DNA of 64,000 bases from Caldilineaceae bacterium (GTDB lineage: Bacteria > Chloroflexota > Anaerolineae > Caldilineales > Caldilineaceae): the NCBI GenBank assembly GCA_022842065.1, contig JALHQH010000008.1, forward strand, positions 297,183 to 361,182, read 5' to 3'. Each line of letters opens with the position of its first letter. The first letter of the stretch is position 1. A model generated the notes under the pieces. That model saw nothing but the letters and a program-made list of their open reading frames with translations, made no database searches and had not been told where the DNA came from. Of the stretch, positions 37,495-46,169 are shown in pieces. The translations under genes were made by a program, and so were the position numbers.

Positions 37495-40356
37495 TTATTG
37501 TAACACCAGCCCCGCGGGCAGCGCCTCGCCAAAGACCCACGCTTGTTCTTCGGCGCTGCCGCTACTCGCTGGATCAAGCAGTAAGGTGCGCAGATGCTCG
37601 GCATTTTTTAGCCCAGCGAGCCAGATTGAGACCTGGTCACGTAGGACCTCTGGCACATCACGGGCGCGGTCGCCGGTATAACTAGCCAAGTGGACGACCA
37701 CACGGGCGACACTGTCGTTTGCGCTTGGCTGCAACGCCAGCAACGCTTCCACCCAGCGCGCCGCTTCGCTAGCGGGAATCAGCCGGTCCAGCGGGCCGTA
37801 CATGGCGCGGCGGGCACCAAAGCGGCTGAGTGCCCATAGCTCTTTGGCGGTCGGCTCCTCTTTGCTGGCCTGGAGCTTGGCCAACAGCGTGCGCCCTAAA
37901 CTGACCTTGCTGTTTGGGGGCAGCCGCTCAAAGTTGGCCAGCACCAGCCAGACTTCCAATTCTTCGGCCGCACTCAGGTAGGACGCCCCCCCCTTGGCCC
38001 GTTTTTTGCCGGCACTCGCTTCCAAGGAAGCACGCACCTGCTCGTAAATCTGCAACTGATGGCCGGCCTTCAACCCACCAGCCACCCGTCGCCAACAGAT
38101 CCACCACTCCGTACGTACCTGCGGGCGGTTGAAGACCATGCCCTCCAGGTTGATCCCCCAAACGGCCTTCATGCGCAGCTCGTCACCAGGATCGCCATAA
38201 CCGGGGCGCAGACAGAAGCCCAGCAGATTGAGCCAGAAGGCTTCATGTTGGAAGGAGCGTTTACGGCCCTCGGCCACGGCGAGAAAAGTATCGGCCAATT
38301 TGCGAATCAACCCCGTCGGCCACGCTTCCTTGGGCAATTCCAGGATCGTCTCCAGCCGTTTGCGCAACCCTTCGGGGGTATAATTGCCGGTGCCATCATC
38401 GCCCACGCCAAAGGTACGTTCAATCGCGCGCTGTGCCAGGGCCAGGGTGGCCTGGTCCACCACCGATTCAATCTCGCCACCAATGCTCGTCACATCGACT
38501 TCGCCGCGCACATCAAAGGCGAGTTGCCAACTGTGGTCACTCTGCTTGGACTGGCACCAAAGTTCGAGTGTGCCAATTTCGGTGAGCCGCACCGCCAGTC
38601 GCACCGGCAACTGTTGGGCGACACTCTTGCGCCCATAGTGCAAAATCGTCCGGATCGGCGGCAGGACCGTTACCTCCCCAGCCTCTAAGGTCACGACTTC
38701 GCCCACTTTGTCGCCTAACCGGGTGCTGGAAGCATAAATTTGGAAGGTGACCGGCTGGTTGGTCAGTGCCGCGAATTCGGGTTCGGCCAGCGTTACCTGC
38801 GCGCCTTCCTCAGTGCCACGCGGCACCAGGCAAACCGCGCGATAGGCGGTTGCCCCGGCTTTGGCAGTCTCGACCCCCACATAGTAAGTACGTGGACTGC
38901 CACTGCCAACGCGCACCCCTTCCCCCTGCCGCACTAACCCATAGTAAGCCGCACCAACGGCGACTGCCAGATCGGGCCGTGCATTGGGCAGTTCAACCGG
39001 TGCCCAACCCGCGCCAGCTTGCCCCTGAAACCAGTCGGCGACCAGCCCCACCAACCGTTGACGCAAGGGCGCCGGTTCGAGCACACCGCCATTGAAGAGC
39101 AAAAAGTCGGGAAAAGGTTCGGCGCGGCCACTTTCTTCCTGCAACAGCCCCTGAAAGCGCCGCCAGAAATCGGCCAGGTGGCGGGTGATCGCCGGGTCTT
39201 GCACATAAGGCAAGCCCAATTCGGAAAGGCCGGCACGGCGGCCACTTTGTAAAGGTGTCGTCAATTCGACCGCGGGCAGAAACCCATTGACCAACACGTC
39301 GTCCACTTCGGCCTGGGTGAGGCTACTTTTGAGGGTGCTTGCGATCAGCTTGCCGCCCGTGCCCACCACGGTGATATCAACCGGCGGTCGCCCGGCCGGG
39401 GCACCAAGCAGCGTCTCCTTGGCCTTGCGACATTGTTGCACCAGTTGATGCCAGCGCGCCGCCTCCAATTTACCCGGCTGGCCAAAGAGTTTGATCTCCA
39501 CATGGCGGCCCAAGGCCAGATCCATGTTATCGCCCCCTAGCATCAGATGTTCGCCGACCGCCAGCCGGTTAAAGCGCAGGCCCCCTTCCCCGGCGCGCAC
39601 GCCAATCGCGGTAAAGTCCGTGGTGCCGCCGCCGATATCACAGACCAGGATCAACTGGCCATCCTGCATCTGTGACTGCCAGGTGGCTTCATTGTGCGAA
39701 AGCCAGGCATAAAAGGCGGCGAGAGGTTCTTCTAACAGCACGACGCGGCCCAAGCCAGCTTCCCGCGCTGCGGTTAACGTCAACTCGCGCGCCACTTCGT
39801 CAAAGGAAGCCGGGACGGTGAGCACCACTTGTTGATTTTCAAAGCGGGCATCGTCGTCAAGCCCCGCCGGCCCGGTGGCAATGGTCGCATTCCACGCTTC
39901 GCAGAGATGTTGGAGATAGCGCTTGCTGGCGGCAACGGGGGAGATTTTCTCCACTTCGCCGGGCGCGCCCCAGGGTAGAATCGGTGCCGTGCGATCCACC
40001 GCGCTATAAGCCAGCCACGACTTGGCCGACGCCACCAGCCGCCCTGGCACTCTTGCCCCTTGTTCACGCGCCCCCTCGCCGACCAGGTAAGCGCGGTCGG
40101 CGTCCCACGGCAGCGCCGCGCTGCCTTCCGGTAGATCATAGGTGCCAGGCAGATAGAGAAAAGAGGGCAAGACCGGTCGCTTGCCCATCACCCCAGGGGC
40201 AAGCAACTGTGGCACCGCAAAGAGTTGCAGCGCGGGCGGCGTCGTTGCCGGCGCGGCCAGATCAACATAGGCCACCGCCGAGTTGGTCGTGCCCAGGTCA
40301 ATGCCGATAATATAGCGGAATGGGTGGGTTGGTGAGGGTTGTAATTCGGTACTCAA
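37495..40356 (-). CDS. Large Hsp70-family protein (DnaK-like with DUF3731-type C-terminus)
   Basis: About 953 residues. TTG at 40356 (after GGAGCG) is the preferred start; an upstream TTG at 40377 is possible. The N-terminal actin-like ATPase (about 15-500) has IIGIDLGTTNSAVAY, LVCDIGGGTTDFTAI and FNGGVLEPAPLRQRL. The C-terminal 350 residues are an all-helical extension typical of the large bacterial Hsp70s (DUF3731), not the classical substrate-binding lid. It follows DUF2760 and a second Hsp70 on the same strand, after a 445-base gap. This trio is conserved in several phyla; client unknown. Confidence 0.88.
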   Translation of the reverse strand: MSTELQPSPTHPFRYIIGIDLGTTNSAVAYVDLAAPATTPPALQLFAVPQLLAPGVMGKRPVLPSFLYLPGTYDLPEGSAALPWDADRAYLVGEGAREQGARVPGRLVASAKSWLAYSAVDRTAPILPWGAPGEVEKISPVAASKRYLQHLCEAWNATIATGPAGLDDDARFENQQVVLTVPASFDEVARELTLTAAREAGLGRVVLLEEPLAAFYAWLSHNEATWQSQMQDGQLILVCDIGGGTTDFTAIGVRAGEGGLRFNRLAVGEHLMLGGDNMDLALGRHVEIKLFGQPGKLEAARWHQLVQQCRKAKETLLGAPAGRPPVDITVVGTGGKLIASTLKSSLTQAEVDDVLVNGFLPAVELTTPLQSGRRAGLSELGLPYVQDPAITRHLADFWRRFQGLLQEESGRAEPFPDFLLFNGGVLEPAPLRQRLVGLVADWFQGQAGAGWAPVELPNARPDLAVAVGAAYYGLVRQGEGVRVGSGSPRTYYVGVETAKAGATAYRAVCLVPRGTEEGAQVTLAEPEFAALTNQPVTFQIYASSTRLGDKVGEVVTLEAGEVTVLPPIRTILHYGRKSVAQQLPVRLAVRLTEIGTLELWCQSKQSDHSWQLAFDVRGEVDVTSIGGEIESVVDQATLALAQRAIERTFGVGDDGTGNYTPEGLRKRLETILELPKEAWPTGLIRKLADTFLAVAEGRKRSFQHEAFWLNLLGFCLRPGYGDPGDELRMKAVWGINLEGMVFNRPQVRTEWWICWRRVAGGLKAGHQLQIYEQVRASLEASAGKKRAKGGASYLSAAEELEVWLVLANFERLPPNSKVSLGRTLLAKLQASKEEPTAKELWALSRFGARRAMYGPLDRLIPASEAARWVEALLALQPSANDSVARVVVHLASYTGDRARDVPEVLRDQVSIWLAGLKNAEHLRTLLLDPASSGSAEEQAWVFGEALPAGLVLQ

Positions 40357-40508
40357 GCAGCGCGCTCCAATCAACAAATAGTCAAGATTCCTGGTCTATT
40401 GTAGGCTGCTTTCTTGCGTGCGTCAATCTTTTACCCGATTGCTAGTCAATGGATAGGTCATCATCATGGGCATGCCAAAACAAGACACAAAAGCTTTTGA
40501 CCTTTGAT

Positions 40509-40568
40509 TCGACTGTGCCAAGCCGGTCCGTGACCGGCGCCGGTCACGGACCGGCTTGGCACAGTCGA
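40509..40568. repeat. 60-base perfect palindrome
   Basis: Arms 40509-40538 and 40539-40568 are perfect complements with no loop; the centre is GACCGGCGCCGGTC. One half recurs almost exactly at about 31528-31552, and a degenerate version lies at 54537-54577. It lies between the two Hsp70 genes. Confidence 0.85.
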
Positions 40569-40686
40569 GCGATTGGCTTGTTTGTGCTGTGCTATACTAG
40601 TGTGGTAACAGTTGCGGCGGCTATAAAGGTAAATTGCGACGGTTGGTATAAAGGAGGATAGATGTCGAATCATCTTAAATTTTGTA

Positions 40687-40733
40687 GCTGCCGCCAATGT
40701 CGCCGCGGATTGCGAACGGACATTGGCGGCAGC
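40687..40733. repeat. Intergenic hairpin downstream of the 624-residue Hsp70 gene
   Basis: Perfect 15-bp arms GCTGCCGCCAATGTC (40687-40701) and GACATTGGCGGCAGC (40719-40733), within 100 bases of the Hsp70 stop at 40823; a terminator is plausible. Confidence 0.6.
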
Positions 40734-40822
40734 ATTGTTAGACAGACGGTTCGTAAGTTTCGGCGGGCAGCAAAATAAAAACTCAGGCGCGGTGAAGAAC
40801 CAGACTACAAAATTTCGGTTCC

Positions 40823-42697
40823 CTATACAGACTGAGCTTCCGCTATATCCGCTTCTGCCGCATCCTGCTCCCGAATATTAAATTCCAGCTTCCAGCGGCG
40901 CTCGTTGTCGCGGCTGACACACCAGAGTTCGAGGGTGCCAATCTCGGTGACTTTGCTCTGTAACCAAACGGGGATAATCGCGCCGCCCACGGTTGCGCCC
41001 TCAGCACTGGTCGGCGCGGGCAATTGGGTCTCCATCAGGATGACCTCGGCCAGTTCGTCGTTCCAATCTTCGACAATTTCCCCCGCTTCGTCAGTTTTGC
41101 GCGTGGTCGAGCCGAGCAGTTGGAAGACGGCCGGTTCGCCAAGCACCAGGCCAAACTCTTTCTGGCGCAGATCGGCGCTGGTGCCCTCTTCCATGCCAAA
41201 GGGCACGACACAGAGCGCGTTGACCGGGGTGGGAATGCCGGGCACCGCGGGCATCGAGCTTTCGACGCCGATGTAGTAGGTGCGTGAGGCCCCGGCGCGG
41301 ATGCGAATCCCCCGCCCCTTGCGCGCCAAGCCATAATAAGCCGCGCCCAACGCAACCGAACGATCCAGATCGACCGCTTGCAGTTCACGCGGGGCCTGGT
41401 CATTGTGCCAATGTTGCAAGAGTTGCAAGACGCCCTGGCGCAACGGCTCAGCCTTCATCACGCCACCGTTAAAGAGCACTGCGCTAGGATAAGCCACGCC
41501 CCCTTCGGCTGGATCACCACCCACATGTTGACTGAGGAAATAGGCGAGGTGGCGCGAGATGGCGGGGTCTGACTCATAGGCCAGCCCCATTTCGCGGATA
41601 CCAACCTGGGCCTTGCGCTGGGGGAAATCATCGGCTTCAACCAGCGGAAAGAAGCCCTGCACCAACATCGTCTCGATCTCCTGGCGGGTGAGCGTCGTGC
41701 GAATCGTGCCGCCGATCAGCGAGGAGCCGCGGCCCAGGATCACGATGGGCGCTTCGTCGGCTGTGGCATCACTAAGCAACGTCTCTTTGGCTTTGCGACA
41801 GCTCTGCACCAGCCCACGAAATTGCCAGTTATCGAGTTTGGTGTTCTTTTGCGCCAGTTTGGCGCGCACCCCATAGGCCAGGGTTAAGTCCATATTGTCG
41901 CCACCGAGCAGGATGTGATTGCCCACGGCGACGCGCTGCAGCTCCAAATTGCCATCTTCTTCGATCACCTGGATCAGGCTAAAGTCGCTGGTGCCGCCGC
42001 CGATATCGCAGACCAGCACCGATTCGCCGACCGCGATCTCTTTGCGCCACGCTTCCCCTTGCGCTTCGATCCAGGCATAAAACGAGGCTTGTGGCTCTTC
42101 CAGCAAGGTGAGATTGTAGAGCCCGGCGCGCTGTGCAGCCTGGACGGTCAATTCGCGCGCCACCGCGTCAAACGAAGCGGGGACGGTGAGATAGATCTCC
42201 TGCTCTTCTAGGCGCAGGGTCGGGTCATCTTGGGCCATGCTGTGGTTCCAGGCGTGGCGAATCTGCTCCAAGTAGCGGGCGCTGGCCTCCAGGGGCGAAA
42301 CCCGTTCGGCGTCGGCGGGCGCTTCCCAGGGCAAGACGGCTTGGGTGCGGTCAACGCCGGTCTGGCAGAGCCAGGATTTGGCTGAGGTCACCAGGCGTTG
42401 AGGTAATTCGGCCCCGCGTTCGCGGGCATATTCGCCCGCGGCCCAACTCATCTTTTCATTCCAAGGTAGGGCCAACGCGCCTTCGGGCACATCATGAGGA
42501 CCGGGCAGCAGCAGGAAAGAGGGCAGCAGTGGGCGCGCCTGCACCTCGCCGGGGCCAACCACCTGCTCAATCGCAAAGAGTGCAATCTCCGGCTGTTCAC
42601 CGGGGGCCAGATCCGCCGGTTCCACCGCACGGGTATAGGCGACGACCGAGTGGGTCGTGCCCAGGTCAATGCCAACGATATAAGTAGGAGCACTCAA
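40823..42697 (-). CDS. Hsp70-family protein
   Basis: 624 residues. Actin-like ATPase marks: YIVGIDLGTTHSVVAY, LVCDIGGGTSDFSLI, AVLFNGGVMKAEPLRQG. The C-terminal 120 residues form a beta-sandwich-like region (TRKTDEAGEIVEDWNDELAEV, then VTEIGTLELWCVSRD) shared with the larger Hsp70 downstream. No helical lid. Its ATG lies 2 bases after the DUF2760 stop, so the two are co-translated. Role presumed in protein folding or complex remodelling; clients unknown. Confidence 0.9.
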   Translation of the reverse strand: MSAPTYIVGIDLGTTHSVVAYTRAVEPADLAPGEQPEIALFAIEQVVGPGEVQARPLLPSFLLLPGPHDVPEGALALPWNEKMSWAAGEYARERGAELPQRLVTSAKSWLCQTGVDRTQAVLPWEAPADAERVSPLEASARYLEQIRHAWNHSMAQDDPTLRLEEQEIYLTVPASFDAVARELTVQAAQRAGLYNLTLLEEPQASFYAWIEAQGEAWRKEIAVGESVLVCDIGGGTSDFSLIQVIEEDGNLELQRVAVGNHILLGGDNMDLTLAYGVRAKLAQKNTKLDNWQFRGLVQSCRKAKETLLSDATADEAPIVILGRGSSLIGGTIRTTLTRQEIETMLVQGFFPLVEADDFPQRKAQVGIREMGLAYESDPAISRHLAYFLSQHVGGDPAEGGVAYPSAVLFNGGVMKAEPLRQGVLQLLQHWHNDQAPRELQAVDLDRSVALGAAYYGLARKGRGIRIRAGASRTYYIGVESSMPAVPGIPTPVNALCVVPFGMEEGTSADLRQKEFGLVLGEPAVFQLLGSTTRKTDEAGEIVEDWNDELAEVILMETQLPAPTSAEGATVGGAIIPVWLQSKVTEIGTLELWCVSRDNERRWKLEFNIREQDAAEADIAEAQSV

Positions 42698-42699
42698 AA

Positions 42700-43431
42700 T
42701 TACACCTCGACTTCGGCGGCGGCGACCACCGGCAACTGTTCGCTGTCACCCATGCGCTTGGGCAGGTCGATACTCGCCACCCGCCAGCCGCGATGGCGCA
42801 ATTCACCCTTGAAAGGCGGCTCGCCGACCACATTACCGGTCAGGCGTACCTGTTCAGGATTAAAACCGGCCTGGATGGTCACACGACTGCCTTCCTCTTC
42901 GCTAAAGACCGGTTCAAGCTTGACATGTTGATTCAGCGCTTGTTTGGTCCCTTCCTGAATGCTGCGCACCGCCGCGCCGATTTGATCATCGGCATAGGCC
43001 CCGAGATCCTCTTGCAGGAAATCGATCAACCGGCCTTGGCGCTGCAGAATCGCCAGCATCTGCACGGCACCGGTGCGGGCACCCTTTTCCAACAGTGGGG
43101 CCGGGTCAAGTTTGGGCACCGCGGGGGCCGGTTCCGGCTTGGCCTTGGGCTTGGCCGCCGGCTCTGGTTTCGTGACTGGTTCAGCCTTTGCGGGCGCAAC
43201 CTTGGGCGCGGCGGCCAGGGTGCGTTGCGCAACCTGTTCCAGCAGGCGATTGCCCAAAAGTTGGATGACAAACCAGAGCAGCAGCGTGATCACTAAGCCC
43301 GTAACCAGGATGATCCAAAGCTGGTTTTGCGCTGCTTCCCCCACCACCAAGATGATGGCAGCCAGCAGAATGGCGTTAAGCATCACTGTGACCACCAGGG
43401 CCTGGATCGTGAAAGTGCGTTTTTCTTCCAT
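42700..43431 (-). CDS. DUF2760 membrane-associated protein
   Basis: 243 residues. Two membrane helices at about 10-30 and 38-60, then a Lys/Pro/Ala-rich linker (about 72-112), and a C-terminal DUF2760 domain: GAVQMLAILQRQGRLIDFLQEDLGAY, DDQIGAAVRSIQEGTKQAL, ending PPFKGELRHRGWRVASIDLP. DUF2760 genes nearly always precede one or two Hsp70 genes, as here, suggesting that it recruits the chaperones to the membrane; that role is inferred. Confidence 0.9.
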   Translation of the reverse strand: MEEKRTFTIQALVVTVMLNAILLAAIILVVGEAAQNQLWIILVTGLVITLLLWFVIQLLGNRLLEQVAQRTLAAAPKVAPAKAEPVTKPEPAAKPKAKPEPAPAVPKLDPAPLLEKGARTGAVQMLAILQRQGRLIDFLQEDLGAYADDQIGAAVRSIQEGTKQALNQHVKLEPVFSEEEGSRVTIQAGFNPEQVRLTGNVVGEPPFKGELRHRGWRVASIDLPKRMGDSEQLPVVAAAEVEV

Positions 43432-43563
43432 CGTCTACTCCTTTGTAAACCCCCATCGTGCGGCTGGGGAAGAATCTGTAAGCAAAATTAGTCTAGTATA
43501 GTGGTCAATCTTGAATTGTCAATTTTTAAATCATGTTAGGGCGCGTCCCACGCAATGGACGAA

Positions 43564-43627
43564 AGGTGACAGTCACTGGGCAGGGGCTATTTCAGTTAAG
43601 CGAACTGGGTTCTAGTGACTGTCACCT
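43564..43627. repeat. Intergenic hairpin (14-bp arms)
   Basis: AGGTGACAGTCACT (43564-43577) and AGTGACTGTCACCT (43614-43627) pair perfectly; each arm also contains AGTGACT/AGTCACT self-complementarity. It is just past the methyltransferase stop (43651). Confidence 0.6.
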
Positions 43628-43650
43628 CGTCCGCGAAACTGTCCACTGCC

Positions 43651-44412
43651 CTACGGTTTCTCCGCCACACAAAGCACGCTGACCCCCACCGGCAAGTTGA
43701 TGCGCTCGATTAGTTGGGCTTCGAGCCAGCCAACGGTGTGCAAGATGGTGTTGACCGGCTCTGGAATCGGCTCCATCTCGACCTGATAGACCTCTTCGTC
43801 CTGCGTCAGGTGGGGGCTTTCCAGGTTTGGTTTGTAGGGGCGTAAAAAGCGGATGCCGGCAACCAGGGGGAAGAGAAAGAAGTTGTTGTAGCTCAGCCGC
43901 TTGACGCGAAAGCCACTCATGATCAGCTTCTGTTTTAGTTCGGGGGCGGTATAACGCCGCTGGTGGGCGTTGATCTCGTCGTTGTAACTCCAGAGCCACA
44001 TAAAGGCTGGCACGGTCACAATCAGTTTGCCGCCCGGTTTGAGCACCCGGCGACACTCTTCAAAGACGCCGATTTCGTCGGGTATATGTTCGACGGTGTC
44101 AAGCAACGCGATCAGATCAAAGCTGTTATCGGCAAAGGGTAGCAGATCGCCGGTGCTTTGCAGCACTTCTAAGCCGCGCTGTCCTGCCACCGCCAGCGGG
44201 CGGCCATTCGTATCGATGCCGATGACGCGGCCATAGTGGGCCAGGTGGTGGGCCATGTTGCCCGCCCCGCCGCCAATATCCAGCACTTTGCGGCCAGCTT
44301 TGGATGTTGCGGTCCCCAGTTCGGCATCCAGATATTTTAAAATCGCGCGCGTCCGCCCGGCAAACCAGGCGTGGCGATCTTCTTCCAAAACGGTTAAAAC
44401 GGGTGTAGCCAT
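43651..44412 (-). CDS. Class I SAM-dependent methyltransferase
   Basis: 253 residues. SAM-binding motif [17 protein letters not shown], motif II region [25 protein letters not shown] and motif [20 protein letters not shown]. The C-terminal part has [17 protein letters not shown] and a hydrophobic segment [11 protein letters not shown], as in methyltransferases acting on lipids, quinones or surface glycans. Substrate not assignable. Monocistronic by spacing. Confidence 0.85.
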   Translation of the reverse strand: MATPVLTVLEEDRHAWFAGRTRAILKYLDAELGTATSKAGRKVLDIGGGAGNMAHHLAHYGRVIGIDTNGRPLAVAGQRGLEVLQSTGDLLPFADNSFDLIALLDTVEHIPDEIGVFEECRRVLKPGGKLIVTVPAFMWLWSYNDEINAHQRRYTAPELKQKLIMSGFRVKRLSYNNFFLFPLVAGIRFLRPYKPNLESPHLTQDEEVYQVEMEPIPEPVNTILHTVGWLEAQLIERINLPVGVSVLCVAEKP

Positions 44413-44422
44413 AACACTCCTT

Positions 44423-44478
44423 AACGTGATGCGCGAAACGTGATGCGCGAAACGTGATGCGTGAAACGTGATGCGTGA
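44423..44478. repeat. Four tandem copies of a 14-base unit
   Basis: AACGTGATGCGCGA twice, then AACGTGATGCGTGA twice, then a partial copy TGCGTAA. It lies directly upstream of the methyltransferase start on the minus strand, so it could modulate that promoter. Confidence 0.85.
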
Positions 44479-44746
44479 TGCGTAATTCTCAATGTTTTCC
44501 TTTTGCGCTCTATTTTACCTCACCAGCTACCCGGCGGCGTAACAGGGGTGGGTAAAAAGTGAACAAAAACTGGTCTGGTCAATGAGCAGTGGGCCTTGCT
44601 AAACTCTTGTGGCAAGCGTTTATTGCATGACAAGCTCAACTTTTTCAATTGCATTTGTCATTCTGCGCCCGTCCCAAAGGGAACCCCGCCCCCGGCTTTT
44701 TTGTCGCATTTGTCATTCCGCGCCCAGTGGGCCCCGGCTTTTTGGT

Positions 44747-44780
44747 GAGGAATCTCGGGTTGGGTAACCTGAGATTCCTC
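44747..44780. repeat. Hairpin with GAGGAATCTC arms
   Basis: GAGGAATCTCGGGT (44747-44760) and ACCTGAGATTCCTC (44767-44780) pair with one mismatch. GAGGAATCTC-type text with nearby GTCATTC recurs in many environmental genomes as an intergenic repeat. Confidence 0.6.
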
Positions 44781-44960
44781 GTCGTTTCACTCCTCCCTAG
44801 ACAGTCAGGCGTGAGTTTCTAGGCCAAGCTGATGTTGCCAAGGCAACATCGGTAACTCGGAATGACAAGAACCGATGAACAGTGGCTCGTATCTCTACAA
44901 ATTTTTGAGCAATTACTTCAATCGTAACGCCAATCGTATCAGCACAATCAGGAGAGAAAA

Positions 44961-46037
44961 ATGAAGCGGATTATTTATGCTATACAACTTGTGATCGTTA
45001 GTTTGTTGATGTGGCCAGGTGCGCCTGATGTCTACGCTGCGCCGCGCCAGGATGTGACGGTTTACCTGCCGGTAGTCTGGCAAGAACCAGCGGTAGTGAA
45101 TCAGGCGGTCAGTGCGATTACGCCGGTCGCGGTGGGTAGCGCGGCTGGTTTTCACATGCCAATGGATGCAACGCCTGATCCAGATGGCAACCAGATTTAC
45201 TTTACGGCAATGAGCGCACAAGGGGCTGGCGTCTTCATGATCCCGGCGGCGGGAGGTATGGCCGTGACCCTCACAGTTGGCGCGCCGTTAACCATGCCGG
45301 TGGGGTTGGTCGTCAGCACCGATGGGCAAACGCTCTATGTGGTGGATACCGGTGCAATCGTTACCGCCACGCAAGCTGTGGCCAGTACGGCGTTGGTTAC
45401 CACGACCGGCGCGATCTTCAGCCTGCCAAGCAGCGGTGGCAATCCTGTTCCCATCGCCGCCACGCTGCACACCGCGCCGCGCGGCTTAACTCTGGTCCGG
45501 GAAAACAATGTGGATATGATCTATTTTACCGGTGCTGCGCCTGAAGATGGTCAACCCGCAGTGATGAAGGTGCCGGCCGGCGGTGGTGAACTGACTGTGC
45601 TCGAAAAGGGCGGGCAGCTGGTAGAGCCGGTGGGGATTGCCGTAAACGGGGCGGGGGTGATTTACGTGGCCGATGAGGGTGCTGCCGGGAATGGGCTGGG
45701 GACTGTCTTTCAGTTTAGCCCCCATGATCGCTTGGCCCGCAATAGCCATGCCGAGCGCATCGCTGATCGCGTCCGGCTGGGCAGCCCGGCCGGGATTACC
45801 CTGACCGCCGACGAGTCCCTGCTGCTGGTTTCCGCGTTGCATAGCATCGGGGGCACTTCCCAAGTGCTGGTGATCAACACTACAACGCATGGACAGGGGA
45901 TTGTCAACAAGGTCATTTGGGTCAATCAAGCCTCTGGTGGCCTGCATCGTGCCCACAACAATAATGAGATGGCCTGGTGTGGGGTGACGGCCGGCAGCGG
46001 TGGGCAAGGAACGGTCTTTCGCGTTACCTTGCCCTGA
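44961..46037 (+). CDS. Secreted beta-propeller-like protein (SMP-30/NHL-type repeats)
   Basis: 358 residues. Signal peptide with basic MKRI start, hydrophobic AIQLVIVSLLMW and cleavage near VYAAP (about residue 28). Repeated blade-like segments follow: PDGNQIYFTAM, TDGQTLYVVDTG, NVDMIYFTGA, NGAGVIYVADEG and LTADESLLLVSA, typical of six-bladed SMP-30/NHL folds. The catalytic metal ligands of lactonases are not evident, so it is likely a binding protein outside the cell. Ligand unknown. Confidence 0.75.
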   Translation: MKRIIYAIQLVIVSLLMWPGAPDVYAAPRQDVTVYLPVVWQEPAVVNQAVSAITPVAVGSAAGFHMPMDATPDPDGNQIYFTAMSAQGAGVFMIPAAGGMAVTLTVGAPLTMPVGLVVSTDGQTLYVVDTGAIVTATQAVASTALVTTTGAIFSLPSSGGNPVPIAATLHTAPRGLTLVRENNVDMIYFTGAAPEDGQPAVMKVPAGGGELTVLEKGGQLVEPVGIAVNGAGVIYVADEGAAGNGLGTVFQFSPHDRLARNSHAERIADRVRLGSPAGITLTADESLLLVSALHSIGGTSQVLVINTTTHGQGIVNKVIWVNQASGGLHRAHNNNEMAWCGVTAGSGGQGTVFRVTLP

Positions 46038-46067
46038 TATTTTGTCAGTAAGTGAACCCTGACACCT

Positions 46068-46133
46068 GCGTTCCGGGGACGGCCCACAGCAAGGTTTGTT
46101 GAGAGAACTACTTTTGGGCCGTCCCCGGAACGC
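46068..46133. terminator. Long hairpin between convergent genes (19-bp perfect arms)
   Basis: GCGTTCCGGGGACGGCCCA (46068-46086) and its exact complement (46115-46133) with a 28-base loop. Genes end at 46037 (plus) and 46170 (minus), so it can end transcription from both sides. Confidence 0.7.
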
Positions 46134-46169
46134 GGCCCTACGGCGCAAAGACCCGCTGAACGTAAGCAG

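Larger units (their letters stand above)
44413..44960. other. Repeat-rich intergenic region
   Basis: No gene. It holds a tandem repeat (44423-44478), two copies of GCATTTGTCATTC-GCGCCC text (about 44650 and 44706), the hairpin at 44747-44780, and the ribosome binding site AGGAGAG for the gene at 44961. Confidence 0.5.

Noticed and set aside
44423..44478. 14-base tandem repeat considered as a CRISPR array
   Set aside because: No spacers between units.
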